Positions 1-10,323 of a stretch of 64,000 bases of DNA are shown piece by piece (positions within the stretch are counted from its first letter, which is position 1; each line of letters begins with the position of its first letter). A model generated the notes under the pieces. The model worked only from the letters and a program-made list of their open reading frames with translations. It was not told the origin of the DNA and ran no database searches. Origin of the DNA: Prinsepia uniflora (taxonomy: Eukaryota > Streptophyta > Magnoliopsida > Rosales > Rosaceae); contig CM064862.1 of assembly GCA_032719365.1 (NCBI GenBank), positions 55,829,840-55,893,839 of the forward strand, written 5' to 3'. A program made the position numbers and the translations under genes.

Positions 1-1463
1 GTTTGCCAAGATGGCGCTCCAGGATGCCAATCGACGTCCCGGGATCCAGTAGTTGGTCTTGCAGCGGGACCTCAGGTTGTTGCTGGATCAACTGTTCCTG
101 AGTCTGTTGAGCGTCTTCCATCATGGTGGCCTACAACGTTGAAAAAGGTATTAATTACAAAATTACATAATTAAAAATAATAAAATATTTAATAACTGCA
201 AATATTCAACTTACGTGAATAGCGTCAGCTGCCTCATTGCCTCGCCTAGCATAAACCTCCCCCTAGGCGTCTACCTCCGGGAATAGGGACCCAGCCGCAC
301 ATCGTGCCTCATGTCGGGCTAACAAGGGGCGCGATCCCCCGTGGTGCTCAAATTTCTTCTCTGCCCGATTCGCCTTGTTAGCCTTTGATTTTACCTGCAC
401 ATTAGGAAAACCAGTATTACTAATACGGAAGTACGTAAATTAATATTAAATAAATATAGAAAAAAAAACTTACTTTAAATTGATTGCTGATCCAATGCTC
501 GCATAACCACTCCCACCCAACCAACTTGTCCCCTAGCATCTCCTCATGAGGATTTCCTGGGGCCAGAGCATGCGAGCTCCAGCGCTCGTAGTAGGCATGG
601 AGCTCGAACTTCCAGTTAGAATAACGCCTCTGTCAATGGAAGTTCATATATGCCATTAGCGCGGCGTTGGTCTCATCCCATTCAAAGTTAATATGCAATC
701 CAATATAAAAATATGTTAAACCATAAAATATTAAAAAAATAATAAACAATAATAAAAAATTTCATACCCGTAAACTAGACCAACAAACGACGAGCTCCGC
801 GAGGGCTTGTTCTCTGAAGGTGTTAGCCATCATCTTCGATCTATTGCGAATAATCGTCCCCATTTCTCGCACCAGCAGAGTATGCACGTTGGGGTACGGT
901 GGGGAAAGTCGGTCAACCCACTCCACCTGGATCTTCGCTCCTATCGACCTGCAGATCTGCTAGGACTTTAAACCCTTGCTAATGCCCCGCACCTTTATGG
1001 TACTCCCTAAAAATTCGATTAACATTAGTACAAAATGGTATGCAAAATATATACAAGTTTTAAATTCAATAAGATAAAGAGTCTTACCCAATGGGATCTG
1101 TGCATCGCCTCCCTCTGCAGCGGCAACTCTAGCAGCCTCAGGGGCAGTACGAGGTTGCCCTCATTGCGAGATGGTGTGACGTCTCGCTGATCGGGGCCCT
1201 GGTATCACCCGATCGTCAGGAATGACTCGCGGGTGTTCTAAGGAAGATCCTTACTGATTTGATGATGGTGGTCTAGTAGAAGGTGATGAATGCTCCGTCG
1301 GATGAGGAACTAATCCCGGAGATGGCTGCTCCGTCTGGGACGGCAGTACCAGAGATGGCTGCTCCATCGGGGAAGGCACTGATGTTGGAGATGGCTGCTC
1401 TGCGGACGTATTATGACGACCTCGCGAAGTGATAAGTTTACGTAACAACATCTGCAAATACAA
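1..1463 (-). pseudogene. CACTA ORF2: Ptta/En/Spm-type transposase (Transposase_24 family), broken
   Basis: Second gene of the CACTA element. Readable minus-strand exon blocks: about 1463-1251 (Pro/Ser-rich N-terminus), 1000-770, 670-474, 402-214 and 140-1. The typical family signatures are visible: a WEWLCEHW-type block near 500-530, followed by an ANKANR-EKKFEHHGGSRPL-type block near 330-400. AT-rich gaps between the blocks fit introns. In-frame stops are visible near 270 and 632, so this copy cannot make a full product. In the family this protein (TNPA-like or Ptta) accompanies TNP2 and is thought to bind subterminal repeats. The 3' end lies beyond base 1. Confidence 0.8.
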
Positions 1464-2345
1464 CAGTAATTATTAATTATTAATATTGAAAAAATTAAAT
1501 AAATAAACTAATAATCAAATAATTTCGTACAATTTCTATTTATTTCAAAAAATATGCATTAATCCACTCATTTCTAATAATTTCCAAAAATACAAAATAA
1601 TGCAATAATTTACTAATGAACTAATTTTCAATAATTCCCAAAAATTACAAACAATCGATAATTTCCAAAAATTACTAATAATTTTCAAACATTTGAAAAA
1701 AATATTAAAAATGCAATATTTTCCAAATGTATCAAAATCCAACATTTTCCAATAATTTCCAAACATATCCAACAATACAACAATTTCCATTAATTTCCCA
1801 ATATATCCAAAATTTCAATAATTTCCACTATTTTTCAACAATCCACTAATTCAATAATTTCCAATAAATTCCAAAAATCTACTAATGCAATAAATCCCTA
1901 TTTTTTCCAACAATCCAATAAATCAATAATTTCCAATATTTTCATCCAAAAATATATAATTATGTCAAATTACCAAAATATATAATAATGTCAAAAGACC
2001 AAATATTTTCCAATAGGAGTCAAATTACCAAATATTTTCCAATATTTTCATCCAATAAATCAATAATTTCCAATATTTTCAATAATTTCTGAAAATTACC
2101 ACATATTCAACATATTCCAAAAAACAATCTTATTATAGATTAATCCAAATACAACAAATTCCAAGCATTCAAATCCAATGAACATATTCCAAACATTCAA
2201 ACATTCAAATACAACATATTCCAAACATTCAAATACAACATATTCCAAACATTCAAACATTCAATTCCAAATATTCAACATATTCAAAAAAACAATCCAA
2301 TATTATAAATTAATCCAAAAAACTAATAAAATTAAAAAAAAAATG
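1464..2345. repeat. AT-rich, low-complexity TTCCAA-type block upstream of ORF2
   Basis: No gene is seen. The + strand is an irregular repetition of short words such as AATTTCCAA, CAATAATTTCC and CATTCAAAT. Between about 2150 and 2300 it becomes more regular, with units close to ACATATTCCAAACATTCAAA. The block lies between the purine-rich leader and the first coding block of ORF2, so it is probably a 5' UTR or intron. Confidence 0.7.
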
Positions 2346-2580
2346 AAAAATTGAAAGTGAGGGCTTACAATGAGGATATGATGAGTGTAGCTTGAGAGAG
2401 AACGATTGAGAGTGAGAGGAGCGAGAGGATGGTCCGATTTGGGGGTTTGGGGTCTTTGGGTTTGGGTTGTGGGTATTTGGGTTCAAAGTTTAGGGGTTTT
2501 TATGATAGGGTTAGGGGTGAGTGAGAGATAATGATGAGTGAATGGGTAGACTTTGATTGAGAGAGAGAAATGAGCGATTA
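2346..2580 (-). promoter_or_regulatory. Purine-rich (+ strand) leader/promoter-like region of CACTA ORF2
   Basis: GAGAG- and GATGA-rich on the + strand, and very like the region 14330-14460 that precedes TNP2. Both lie immediately inside a block of subterminal-type repeats. This suggests that each CACTA gene has its own leader of the same design. The promoter role is inferred; no start site can be assigned. Confidence 0.45.
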
Positions 2581-2844
2581 AGAGAGGTGCGGCGGAGGGA
2601 GGTTTTGCAGAGGGGTGCGGCCGGTTTTGCAAAATGAAGAGAGGAAGAAGAAAAGGGAAGGTCGCGTCTGTTCTACTGATTGGTGGACTTTGCCCAGCGC
2701 ACGGATTCGTCGGGCCAACTTAAATGATGCGTCGAGCTCTTTGGGTGGCAGTTTCAAAGTTTCGCAAAATTTTTGGCGGAATTTTTGAATTTTCGCGAAA
2801 AATAACCTTGCCCGGCGGATATACATAATCTGCGGGGCCAGGTG

Positions 2845-3470
2845 TTCAATACTAATCTTCATTTTTTCGTTCGATCAAAATGGTAACGAGTGAATTTGAG
2901 AAATCGGACCGTTCAGATAGTGAAAGTGCGTGTACAGACCTCGCATGTCGAAAATGGCGACGTTTGGAGGCTTTAAGGGCCTCCGACCAACGACCAACGA
3001 TTTGTTACTGTCCATTCGTTTCGCACGGTAACCTATTGTCGAGACGTCCAAATTCCATGAAATTTTACGTACATGATCTCAGAGTCATTCTAATTATTGT
3101 GGACGGTTGGATCACTCGAACCATGAACAGAACATAGAGAATACACTAAAACTATCATATTCATTAACACTTAGAACTTTTATAGGAATTTTCAATACTA
3201 ATCTTCATTTTTTTGTTCGATCGAAATGCTAACGAGTGAATTTGAGAAATCCGACCGTTCAGATAGTGATAGTGTGTGCACAGACCTCGCCTGTCGAAAA
3301 TGGTGACGTTTGGAGGGTTTAAGGGCCTCCGATCAACGACCCACGATTTGTTACCATCGATTTGTTTCGCACAATAACCTATTGTCAGGACGTTTGGAGG
3401 GTTTATGTACATGATCTCTGAATCATTATAATTATTGTGGACAATTGGATCACTTGAACCATGAACAGAA
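2845..3470. repeat. Direct repeat pair (2845-3132 and 3191-3470)
   Basis: Two copies of about 280 bp, both starting TTCAATACTAATCTTCATTTT and both ending GAACCATGAACAGAA. They are separated by 58 bp and clearly similar along their length, with scattered substitutions and a short gap in the second copy. Short frames in both strands across them look like shadows rather than genes. Confidence 0.85.
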
Positions 3471-3484
3471 ACCAGTTGATGCAC

Positions 3485-4160
3485 GGGGTCTTGCACGGCA
3501 AATCCACAGGATGTGTTTGGCCACCCCACCTAGCCCAGCGGATGTACGCCGGGCCAGCTCCTGTCACAAAACACTATCTTGAGTGTATAACCTATCTTGA
3601 TTTTAATAATTATAGTATATAACCTATCTTGTAATTGCATATGAGTATTAATGTATATTACATATGTATATATACTAGCCCAACTATGAACCTATGTAAT
3701 TAATTAATAAGTAAAATTTCAAAAAAACTCGACCTTGCACTGCGAATACGCCATTTGCGCCAGGCAATGTCTTCTGGCCCGGCGAATGTGCGCTGGGAAA
3801 GACCTTGGATATATTTTTTATATTTTACATATATCTTATTTTAATTTATATACATTCCATAGTAACTGATAAAAATATCATTAATCAATGTAATTAACTA
3901 AGCAACAATGTAATTTATATACATTCCCTACTTATGAGTGTATAACCTATCTTGTAATTATATATGAGTATTAACGTATATTACATATGAATATATACTA
4001 GCCCAACTATGAACCTATATAATTAATTAATAAGTAAAATTTCCAAAAAAAAAAAACCAGAGGAAAAATTTTATACAGGGGTCTTGCACGGTGAATCCAC
4101 CATATGCGCCGGGCAACGTAACCCAGGCCCGGCGAATGTGCGCCGGGTAAGAGCCCCTTG
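3485..4160. repeat. Tandem ~330-360 bp units inside the CACTA repeat block
   Basis: A GTCTTGCACGG-like start followed by the CCCGGCG...CGCCGGG hairpin appears at about 3486, 3731 and 4081. The segment starting TATAACCTATCTTGTAATT is present at about 3617-3720 and again at about 3940-4042. Together they form about two and a half degenerate tandem units. Confidence 0.75.
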
Positions 4161-4427
4161 TAATATTTTTTTTATATATTAAATATATCTTTTTTATATA
4201 TATTAAATATATCTTTTTTAATTTATATACATTCCATACTTATGATTTTGTACGTTTTAGGAGATAATATCCTCAAAAAATACACCTTGTAATTTACTAA
4301 GCAACAATAAAGCCGAGGCCCACACCAAAGATTAGGAATAACATATAAAAATATCATTAATCAATGTAATTAACTAAGCAACAATGTAATTTGTATATAT
4401 TCCATACTTATGGTGGGTAGACAACAT

Positions 4428-5170
4428 TTAATCGATGTCGGTTTCACTATCCCCCTCCCAATCACCCTCATCATCTGAGCTATGCAGACTACTCGTATCC
4501 TCCGCGTCACTTTCAATTGGTTCTAAGGTACCGAGATCAATAAAAATACCATCAATCGCATCTGGCGGGGTGAGGTCGTCGGTTCGAACTCCTTCCACAT
4601 TTATGGTGTGTGCTGAGGAATCCTCCTGATAAACAAAATCGTCATTTTCCGTTTCTCCACCATCTTCACGGTGCCGGTCCTCCAAGTCCCAAATGTTTCT
4701 ATGTTTCACCGTCTCAACTACTTTCCAACCAGCACCAGCTTTTGGATCATCAACGTAGAAAACTTGTTTCGTTGTACTAGCGATGATGTATGGATCACTC
4801 TCAAACCACCGGATGTTTTCGTTGACAGAGGTAGATAAATGATCTTTGATGATCCTTCTCGGTATACTTGGGTCTGTATCGAACCAATGACACTTGAACA
4901 AGACAACAATCTTCCGGTTCGCATAAAATACATTCACCACACTTAATAATTTACCGTAAAAGCCCGCATCAGCATTTAATCCATGCCCCGGCACGAATAC
5001 CCCACTATTTTAAGTAGACAACCTGTCATCACGCTCTGCGCACACGAACTTAACTCCGTTGACGTAACAACCATCGTATGTTTCTCCTTGAAATGGGCCA
5101 ATTGCAAGCTGCATCAATTCTTTGTAGAACTTGGGCGAGTTTTCATGTTTCAACTGTGACATCTGAAAGA
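4428..5170 (-). pseudogene. CACTA TNP2 gene, DUF4216 region
   Basis: Minus-strand coding region of the DUF4216 domain found at the C-terminal end of CACTA TNP2 genes. Readable landmarks are a YKELMQLAIGPF-like start near 5115, then YDGCYVNGVKFVC near 5060, VVLFKCHWFDTDPS near 4890, and a DPYIIASTTKQVFYVDD block near 4760. An acidic tail follows, rich in Asp, Glu and Ser. One in-frame TAA at 5010-5012 interrupts the domain. The domain's function is unknown. It follows DUF4218 after a short gap at 5171-5234 that may be an intron. Confidence 0.85.
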
Positions 5171-5234
5171 AAAACACACAATGTTACACTGTTTCACTTA
5201 AAAGTAAGTTGATACAATATTTGACTTACATGTT

Positions 5235-5869
5235 TGGAAAACCAAAGTGGAAACAATTGTTTGTCCATTTCTTCCCAATTAGAAGGATATTGGGTCTTCA
5301 TCAATGCCTCGTGCTATTCGTGTAAAGGCCAGACTTCGTCACAATTGTTCAATATGAACCAATGCGCCACTTCCATGTCACTATCAGTAAAAGGCTCTGA
5401 GATTGGACCAGTCCCAAACGGTTTTGCGGGTTGGGAAAATACTGATGAGGACTCTTCATGTTGACCACCATTGTCATTTCGTGGTGCCCTGTTGAAAGAA
5501 GTTTCAACATTTCGAAGGTACATTGCGCAAAATGTAAGTGACTCTTTTGTAATGTATGCCTCCGCTATAGAGCCTTCAGGACTTGTCTTGTTGCGGACGT
5601 ACCTCTTGTAGGTACCTAACATTCTGTAATGACCTAAAAAAAGTGATTCAAATATAAACAGTTTATTAAGAACATAGTCATAATATTAGGAATAGTTTAT
5701 ACCTTTCGATTGGGGACATCCAACGAAATTGAACTGAGCCAGCTAAGATTGCCTCGTCTGGAAGATGTATTAGTAGGTGAACCATTACATCAAAGAAAGC
5801 TGGTGGGAATATTTGCTCAAGTCGACACATAATATGGACAATGTCCTCTTTAATTGCTTCGAGGTCCAC
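5235..5869 (-). pseudogene. CACTA TNP2 gene, DUF4218 region (two exon-like blocks)
   Basis: Two minus-strand blocks. 5869-5678 contains the DUF4218 core, with IMCRLEQIFPPAFFDVMVHL and HLPDEAILAGSVQFRWM. 5622-5235 contains LGTYKRYVRNKTSPEGSIAE and AYITKESLTFC, the usual continuation. The bases between (5623-5677) are AT-rich and look like a small intron. DUF4218 always follows the tnp2 domain in plant CACTA elements; its role is not known. The order agrees with the TNP2 segment at 6205-5897. Confidence 0.87.
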
Positions 5870-5896
5870 CTTCTCCAGTGACTTGGCACAGAGTAT

Positions 5897-6205
5897 CTAA
5901 AAATATTGAGATAAGTAAACTACCGTCTCAACAACTTTAGACTGCAAATAAGGCCGAATGCCAATAGGAATGAGTCCTTGTAATAAAACGTGGTAGTCGT
6001 GACTTTTCATCCCAGATAGGGTGCTGCCATCAGTGCTAATATTTCGGGAGATGTTTCCTGCATAACCATCGGGAAATTTCACACTTTGCAACCACTTAAG
6101 AAATTTTTTCTTATTTTCTGGGGTAAATGCATAACTTGGATGGGGCATGCTGTATTTACTGTTCACAACTTTTGGCCACAAATGTGGCCGAATGCCCATC
6201 TCTTG
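5897..6205 (-). pseudogene. CACTA TNP2 C-terminal segment, interrupted by a solo LTR
   Basis: Minus-strand coding that resumes directly after the LTR insertion: EMGIRPHLWPKV, then a YAFTPENKKKFLKWLQSVKFPDGY block and SGMKSHDYHVLLQGLIPIGIR, hallmarks of the end of the tnp2 domain. The adjoining half lies at 12092-12237. The 5-bp duplication TCTTG at 6201-6205 and 12092-12096 marks the break. The first few codons of the longer open frame (6206-6235) are LTR sequence, not transposon. Confidence 0.9.
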
Positions 6206-6837
6206 TGTAACAACCCGGACCTTCAAAAAGGGCAAAAATGTAAATTTGGAAAAGATTTGTATAAAATGACGATTTTACCCTAGTGAATAGTGTGGTCTAA
6301 TGTTGACGTTTTGATTGACAAGTCGAACGGACGTTGGCCGATGATCGTGACGTAGTTCGGGACGTCACGAGTCTGTAGACAGGTGGCACGTCCGATTCGG
6401 ACAATCAGAGAAGTTAGGGTGTTCGGAAGGTCGAGAGAATTTTCGTAATTTGGTTTAAAAGAGGGATTTTGTTGACTTTTTCCACGACAAGTATTCTTCA
6501 TGCAAATCGAGGACTGTTAGATAGGTCTCGACGTCCTGAGTACAACGAAAGTGGTACACCGTCATCGGACGTCGGACGGTTAAGTTATGGGCCTAGATAG
6601 GTGAGGGGTAAAATGGTAATTTGGACTTTCAGGGGCAGTTTGGTCTTCTAACACCTGGAGAAATTTGTCCAACCGGATAAGGACATCTGGGACTTTGTAA
6701 TTGTATATTTTTGGGCTGAGTCCATAGGGTGTTTGACACTTGGCTACTTCCTAGAGGTTTCTAGCTTAATTCTACACGGTTACAATTTAAAATTGGCTTG
6801 TTAATCGAACAATGAGAAAACAGAGACTGAGGCCGTG

Positions 6838-9496
6838 TGTAACGCCCCGGAAATTCAAAGATTTCAATATTGTAAATTAATGTATGAATTGACGTTTTTA
6901 CCACTGTGAATTGTATTGCCCAATTTGTTGACTTTTTGATTGGTGGGTCAAACAGACTTTGACCAATGACCATGACGTAGTTCGGGACGTCATGAGTTCA
7001 TAGACAGGTGGCACGTCCAATTCGGACGATCAGGGAAATTGTTATGACTATTGGAAGTTCAGGGGCATTACCGTAATTTGGATGATAGGGGCGAAAATGT
7101 TGACTTTTCGTTTGACAACTAATTTTCACACGACTCGAGGACCGTTAGGTAGGTCTCGACGCCCTGAGTCCGTTGACAGGCGGCACGCTGAAATCGGACG
7201 TCGGATGGCGGAGTTACGGGTCTGGAAAGTGTAGGGCATTTTGGTAATTTCTGAACTAGGGGTATTTTGGTCATTTCACCCCTGGTCACTGTAGCAACCG
7301 CGGCGGAACAATTGCTGCACCACCGTGTGCGGTGGTTCTGAGTCCCAATTGTTTAATCAGTGTGTGAGTTGGAAAGTTGGGATTGTTTAAAGTCCTATAG
7401 ACATCAGAACATGGCTGAACATGGACACCATTCGTTAATTCAAGATTCAAACTTTTGCGGGAAACATTTCTCAGTGGACAGTGAGGCTTCCAGGAGCTGT
7501 TGGCTGGCAAGGGTTGTTTAAACTGAGTGGGATTTAAGTGTGCTTCACTCTGCTGCAGTGAGGGCTAAGAATTGGAGAGGAAACCAGAGAAAACCATTTC
7601 TGGAAAATTGGAGGGAAAATCGGGTTTTGATTTCTGGTGCTTGTTGGACCAAACCAAGGCCTGGTTTAGTCTTCTGGGAGTATTTGGAACTCAACCACAT
7701 CGAAATCGAGGGGAACCAGCCACGGTTGAGCAGGGACGGAGGCTGTCGTTTTCAGATAAGTTGCAGAGCTTGGGACGACAACCTTCAGGTACTTTCAGGC
7801 ACAATTGATCGTTCATTTTAGTTCGTTTTGATCCTATTATGCTTCCTGTGAAGTTAATTGGAGAATGAGTTAGAAACCAGGGAGTTCTGGTGATTGACCC
7901 GTTTGGTTGATCACGGGTCGAAGGGTCAATTGGGGACTTGTCGAGGCTGATTAGTGTCTCAGAAACTAAATTGGATAGTTAATGAACATGTTAGGATCAA
8001 ATACGAGTGAAATCAAGTGGAAATTGAGGGTTAATTATCCGGGTCTGGACGCGGGTTGACGATCCGAATAGCAGGGCTATCGGGTGAAGAAGGTGACACT
8101 GTAGCAGATACAGTGTCAGGTGCGTGACTTTCACGCGCAGCCACTTTGGGCTGCGCATGAGGGGGCGTTGGGGCTTATCTCCGATCACGATCAACATGAC
8201 TTTTATTCCTCTCATCATTCTGAACATTTTTGGTGAATTAACCTTGTTGATCTGAGATAGTTAAGAGGGTCAGTTTAGGGCCGGTTGTCTCGGGAAACGT
8301 GTTGGACGATTTCCCCGAGCCGGTTTCTATTTTGAACTTTTTAGATAAATGTTTAAGACTTGTAGTAACCCTTACGTGTGATTTGGACTGACAGGAATTG
8401 TACGATAATCCCGGTACAGGTCCGTACGCGCAGATTCACCGCAGGATCGTACTGTGAGTGGGCCCGATTTCATTAAACCCTTGCGTGCTTAAATGTTTTC
8501 TGATTTACTTATATATTCACATGCTGGAATCAAGAAACGGTTTGATGGTATTAAAATTATGATTATGGCACGTTTCACGGTATTTGGGTTTGAGACCCAT
8601 TTGATGAAACTTAAAGATCGGTTTGGATTTCATCTATATATATATATATATATGTTTTGCATGTGGATATTAATAAAATGTATTTGGTACTGCACTGTAT
8701 AGATCCATTCTTATGATACTGTCTCCTCCGGATGTGGTACCCCGGAGTGGTCACGGCGCATTGCCTGTGAGGGGTCATTCTACGGAGGAACCGGACCGTA
8801 AAACGACTCAGGAGCAGGATTGCTATAATTTGTCGTCGGGGACGTCGAGCATCTAGGACGCTAGGCATTTGAGATGCCGTACCTGGACAGGGTTCGGGGA
8901 TTGGGATTCGGGATTGAGACCTCGAGTGGCACGCGTAGCCTTGGGACTGTGACCTTATTGGATGTCAGGGACGTCAGACATCGGGGATGTCAAGATTGGA
9001 GTGTATAGTGCAGTGGCTATAATTATGTTTATGGTTTTATTACATACCGTATGGTTCATATTATATGATTTGTGGTTTTAAATTCTGATGCATGCTTGTT
9101 TGGAAAACGGAGGGGTAAATTATATGTTATACTTATTAAACGGTTTTATAAACTTGAGTTTCGGCCCACTCACCCTTAATGTTTTGGTAACCCCTCCAGG
9201 CTGTGCTACTGAGGTAGAGGAGGATCCTGAGGCGGAGGCATAGATCTACTTCTGCGTATCTGAACCCCTGTCGGGTGGTTTGACCCGCAGGATTATTTTA
9301 GAGTCTTGCTCGCAATTTGTAATTTGGTTTTCATCCCTTGTCTGACATATGTTAAATTTGGATTTGATGTATAACTTTATTTGGTTATTTATTAATTTGA
9401 ACATTTGAGGTTAAAATTGGTATGTTATTTTGGGTGTCAGACGGGAGCAGGGCACGTCCCCTTGTGGTCCCCGTGGGATCGGGGCGGGTCCTGTCA
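6838..9496 (+). mobile_element. Nested solo LTR (Ty3/gypsy), TSD CCGTG
   Basis: Starts TGTAACGCCCCGG and ends GGGTCCTGTCA, flanked by CCGTG at 6833-6837 and 9497-9501. Length 2659 bp with no internal region. It lies inside the solo LTR 6206-12091 and is therefore younger. Splice-like landmarks: donor 7789, acceptor CAG 8391-8393, donor GTGAGTGGGCC 8454-8464, acceptor CCCCTCCAG ending at 9199. The complementary partners differ from other families yet still match (GGCCCACTCAC at 9163, GGAGGGG at 9109). No protein is encoded. Confidence 0.95.
8635..8653. repeat. (TA)n microsatellite
   Basis: Nine to ten TA units inside the nested solo LTR. Confidence 0.95.
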
Positions 9497-9893
9497 CCGT
9501 GAGTTTAATCGATCAGTTTTCAGTGTGTGAGTTCTTTGGGCTTGAGTGAGTGATCAAAGGCGTTTGAGTGATTTGTTTGATCGTGAATAGGAGAGGTTGG
9601 AGGGTTGAGTGAGTGTGTTTAGGGAGGAAAACCAGAAAACAAAACAGAGAACAATTGTGCACGACCGTGAACCTCCATCGATCAAACCCATCGAAGTTGG
9701 GCTTGTGGTGGTGTTTAGGGAGCTGAGGAGTGACTCTGGACGTGCAGGGCCACAGTGGAGCTCACGGCGGTGAGCAGAGAACAAGTAAGTCGTTTTAAGT
9801 CCTCCGTTCTCCTAGAGACGGTTTGGATTAAAATCGAAGGTTTTAGCGTGTTTTTGAATCACTGTGATGACTGTCTATCGTTCTTGGAGTTAC

Positions 9894-10323
9894 TGTCAGG
9901 ACCCGACCCTCTTCTGTCAGGTCCTGACAATATGGTATCAGAGCCAGACCCCAATCGGGAAGTGTGCCAGCGAGGACGCTGGGCCCCAAGGGGGGGTGGA
10001 TTGTAAGACCCGGTCTTGGAAGCAAGATCAGTGAGCAAGACCCGTGAGCTTGGAAAGGTAAGATTGGTGAACGATCCCACATCGCTCGGGGAGGGAAAGG
10101 TGAAGTACCTTATATGTGTGGGCACACACCTATCTAGCATGAGGCCTTTTGGGAGCTCAGTGGCTTTGGGGGGGATTGGAACCCCAAAGTTAAGCAAGTT
10201 GAGGCTGGTGCAATTCCATGATGGGTGACCTACTGGGAAGTTGCACGTGAGCTCCCGAAAACAAAACCGTGAGGGCTGGGCCCAAAGTGGACAATATTGT
10301 GTTTGATGGGCCGGGTCGTGACA
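9894..10323 (+). mobile_element. Cassandra-type TRIM retrotransposon with collapsed 5' LTR
   Basis: Flanked by the perfect duplication GTTAC (9889-9893 / 10324-10328). The 5' LTR is reduced to 36 bp (9894-9929) but keeps its TGTCAGGACCC start and CCTGACA end. A tRNA-iMet binding site (TGGTATCAGAGCC, 9933-9945) follows. Next comes a very short internal part ending in the polypurine tract AAGGGGGGGTGGA (9989-10000), then a complete 322-bp 3' LTR (10002-10323). The 3' LTR carries a 5S-rRNA-like segment, the defining feature of Cassandra elements. No protein is encoded, as expected for a TRIM that depends on other elements for its enzymes. Confidence 0.93.
10151..10257 (+). ncRNA. 5S-rRNA-like domain in the Cassandra 3' LTR
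   Basis: About 107 nt closed by a perfect 9-bp stem, GGGAGCTCA (10151) with TGAGCTCCC (10249), equivalent to 5S helix I. The box A-like AGTTAAGCAAG and the box C-like GATGGGTGACCTACTGGGAA match the internal RNA polymerase III promoter of plant 5S genes closely. It is shorter than a true 5S RNA (about 120 nt) and its flanks are retroelement sequence, so it is not a ribosomal gene. Pol III transcription is known for Cassandra LTRs; here it is inferred. Confidence 0.88.

Larger units (their letters stand above)
2580..4160. repeat. Internal block of CACTA subterminal-type hairpin repeats
   Basis: Repeated units contain CCCGGCG, a 6-8 nt spacer, then CGCCGGG or close variants, for example near 2690-2725, 2812-2840, 3530-3556, 3770-3800 and 4098-4148. 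Each unit can fold as a short hairpin. The same motif fills 14471-14790, next to the element terminus. In En/Spm elements such subterminal repeats are transposase-binding sites. Here they lie between the DUF4216 region and ORF2, not at an end. The block also holds longer direct repeats, listed separately. Confidence 0.75.

Noticed and set aside
3138..3580. A CACTA terminus inside the internal repeat block (CACTAAAAC near 3138, CACTATCTTG near 3571)
   Set aside because: Neither continues with the CACTACAATAAAA terminal sequence, and no subterminal symmetry or duplication supports an end there.
4435..4629. A + strand frame opposite DUF4216
   Set aside because: Shadow of the minus-strand coding sequence; Ser-rich because it reads the complement of an acidic tail.
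10151..10257. A genuine 5S rRNA gene
   Set aside because: Shorter than 5S RNA, only partly similar, and enclosed in an LTR with TSD, PBS and PPT. Cassandra explains it better.
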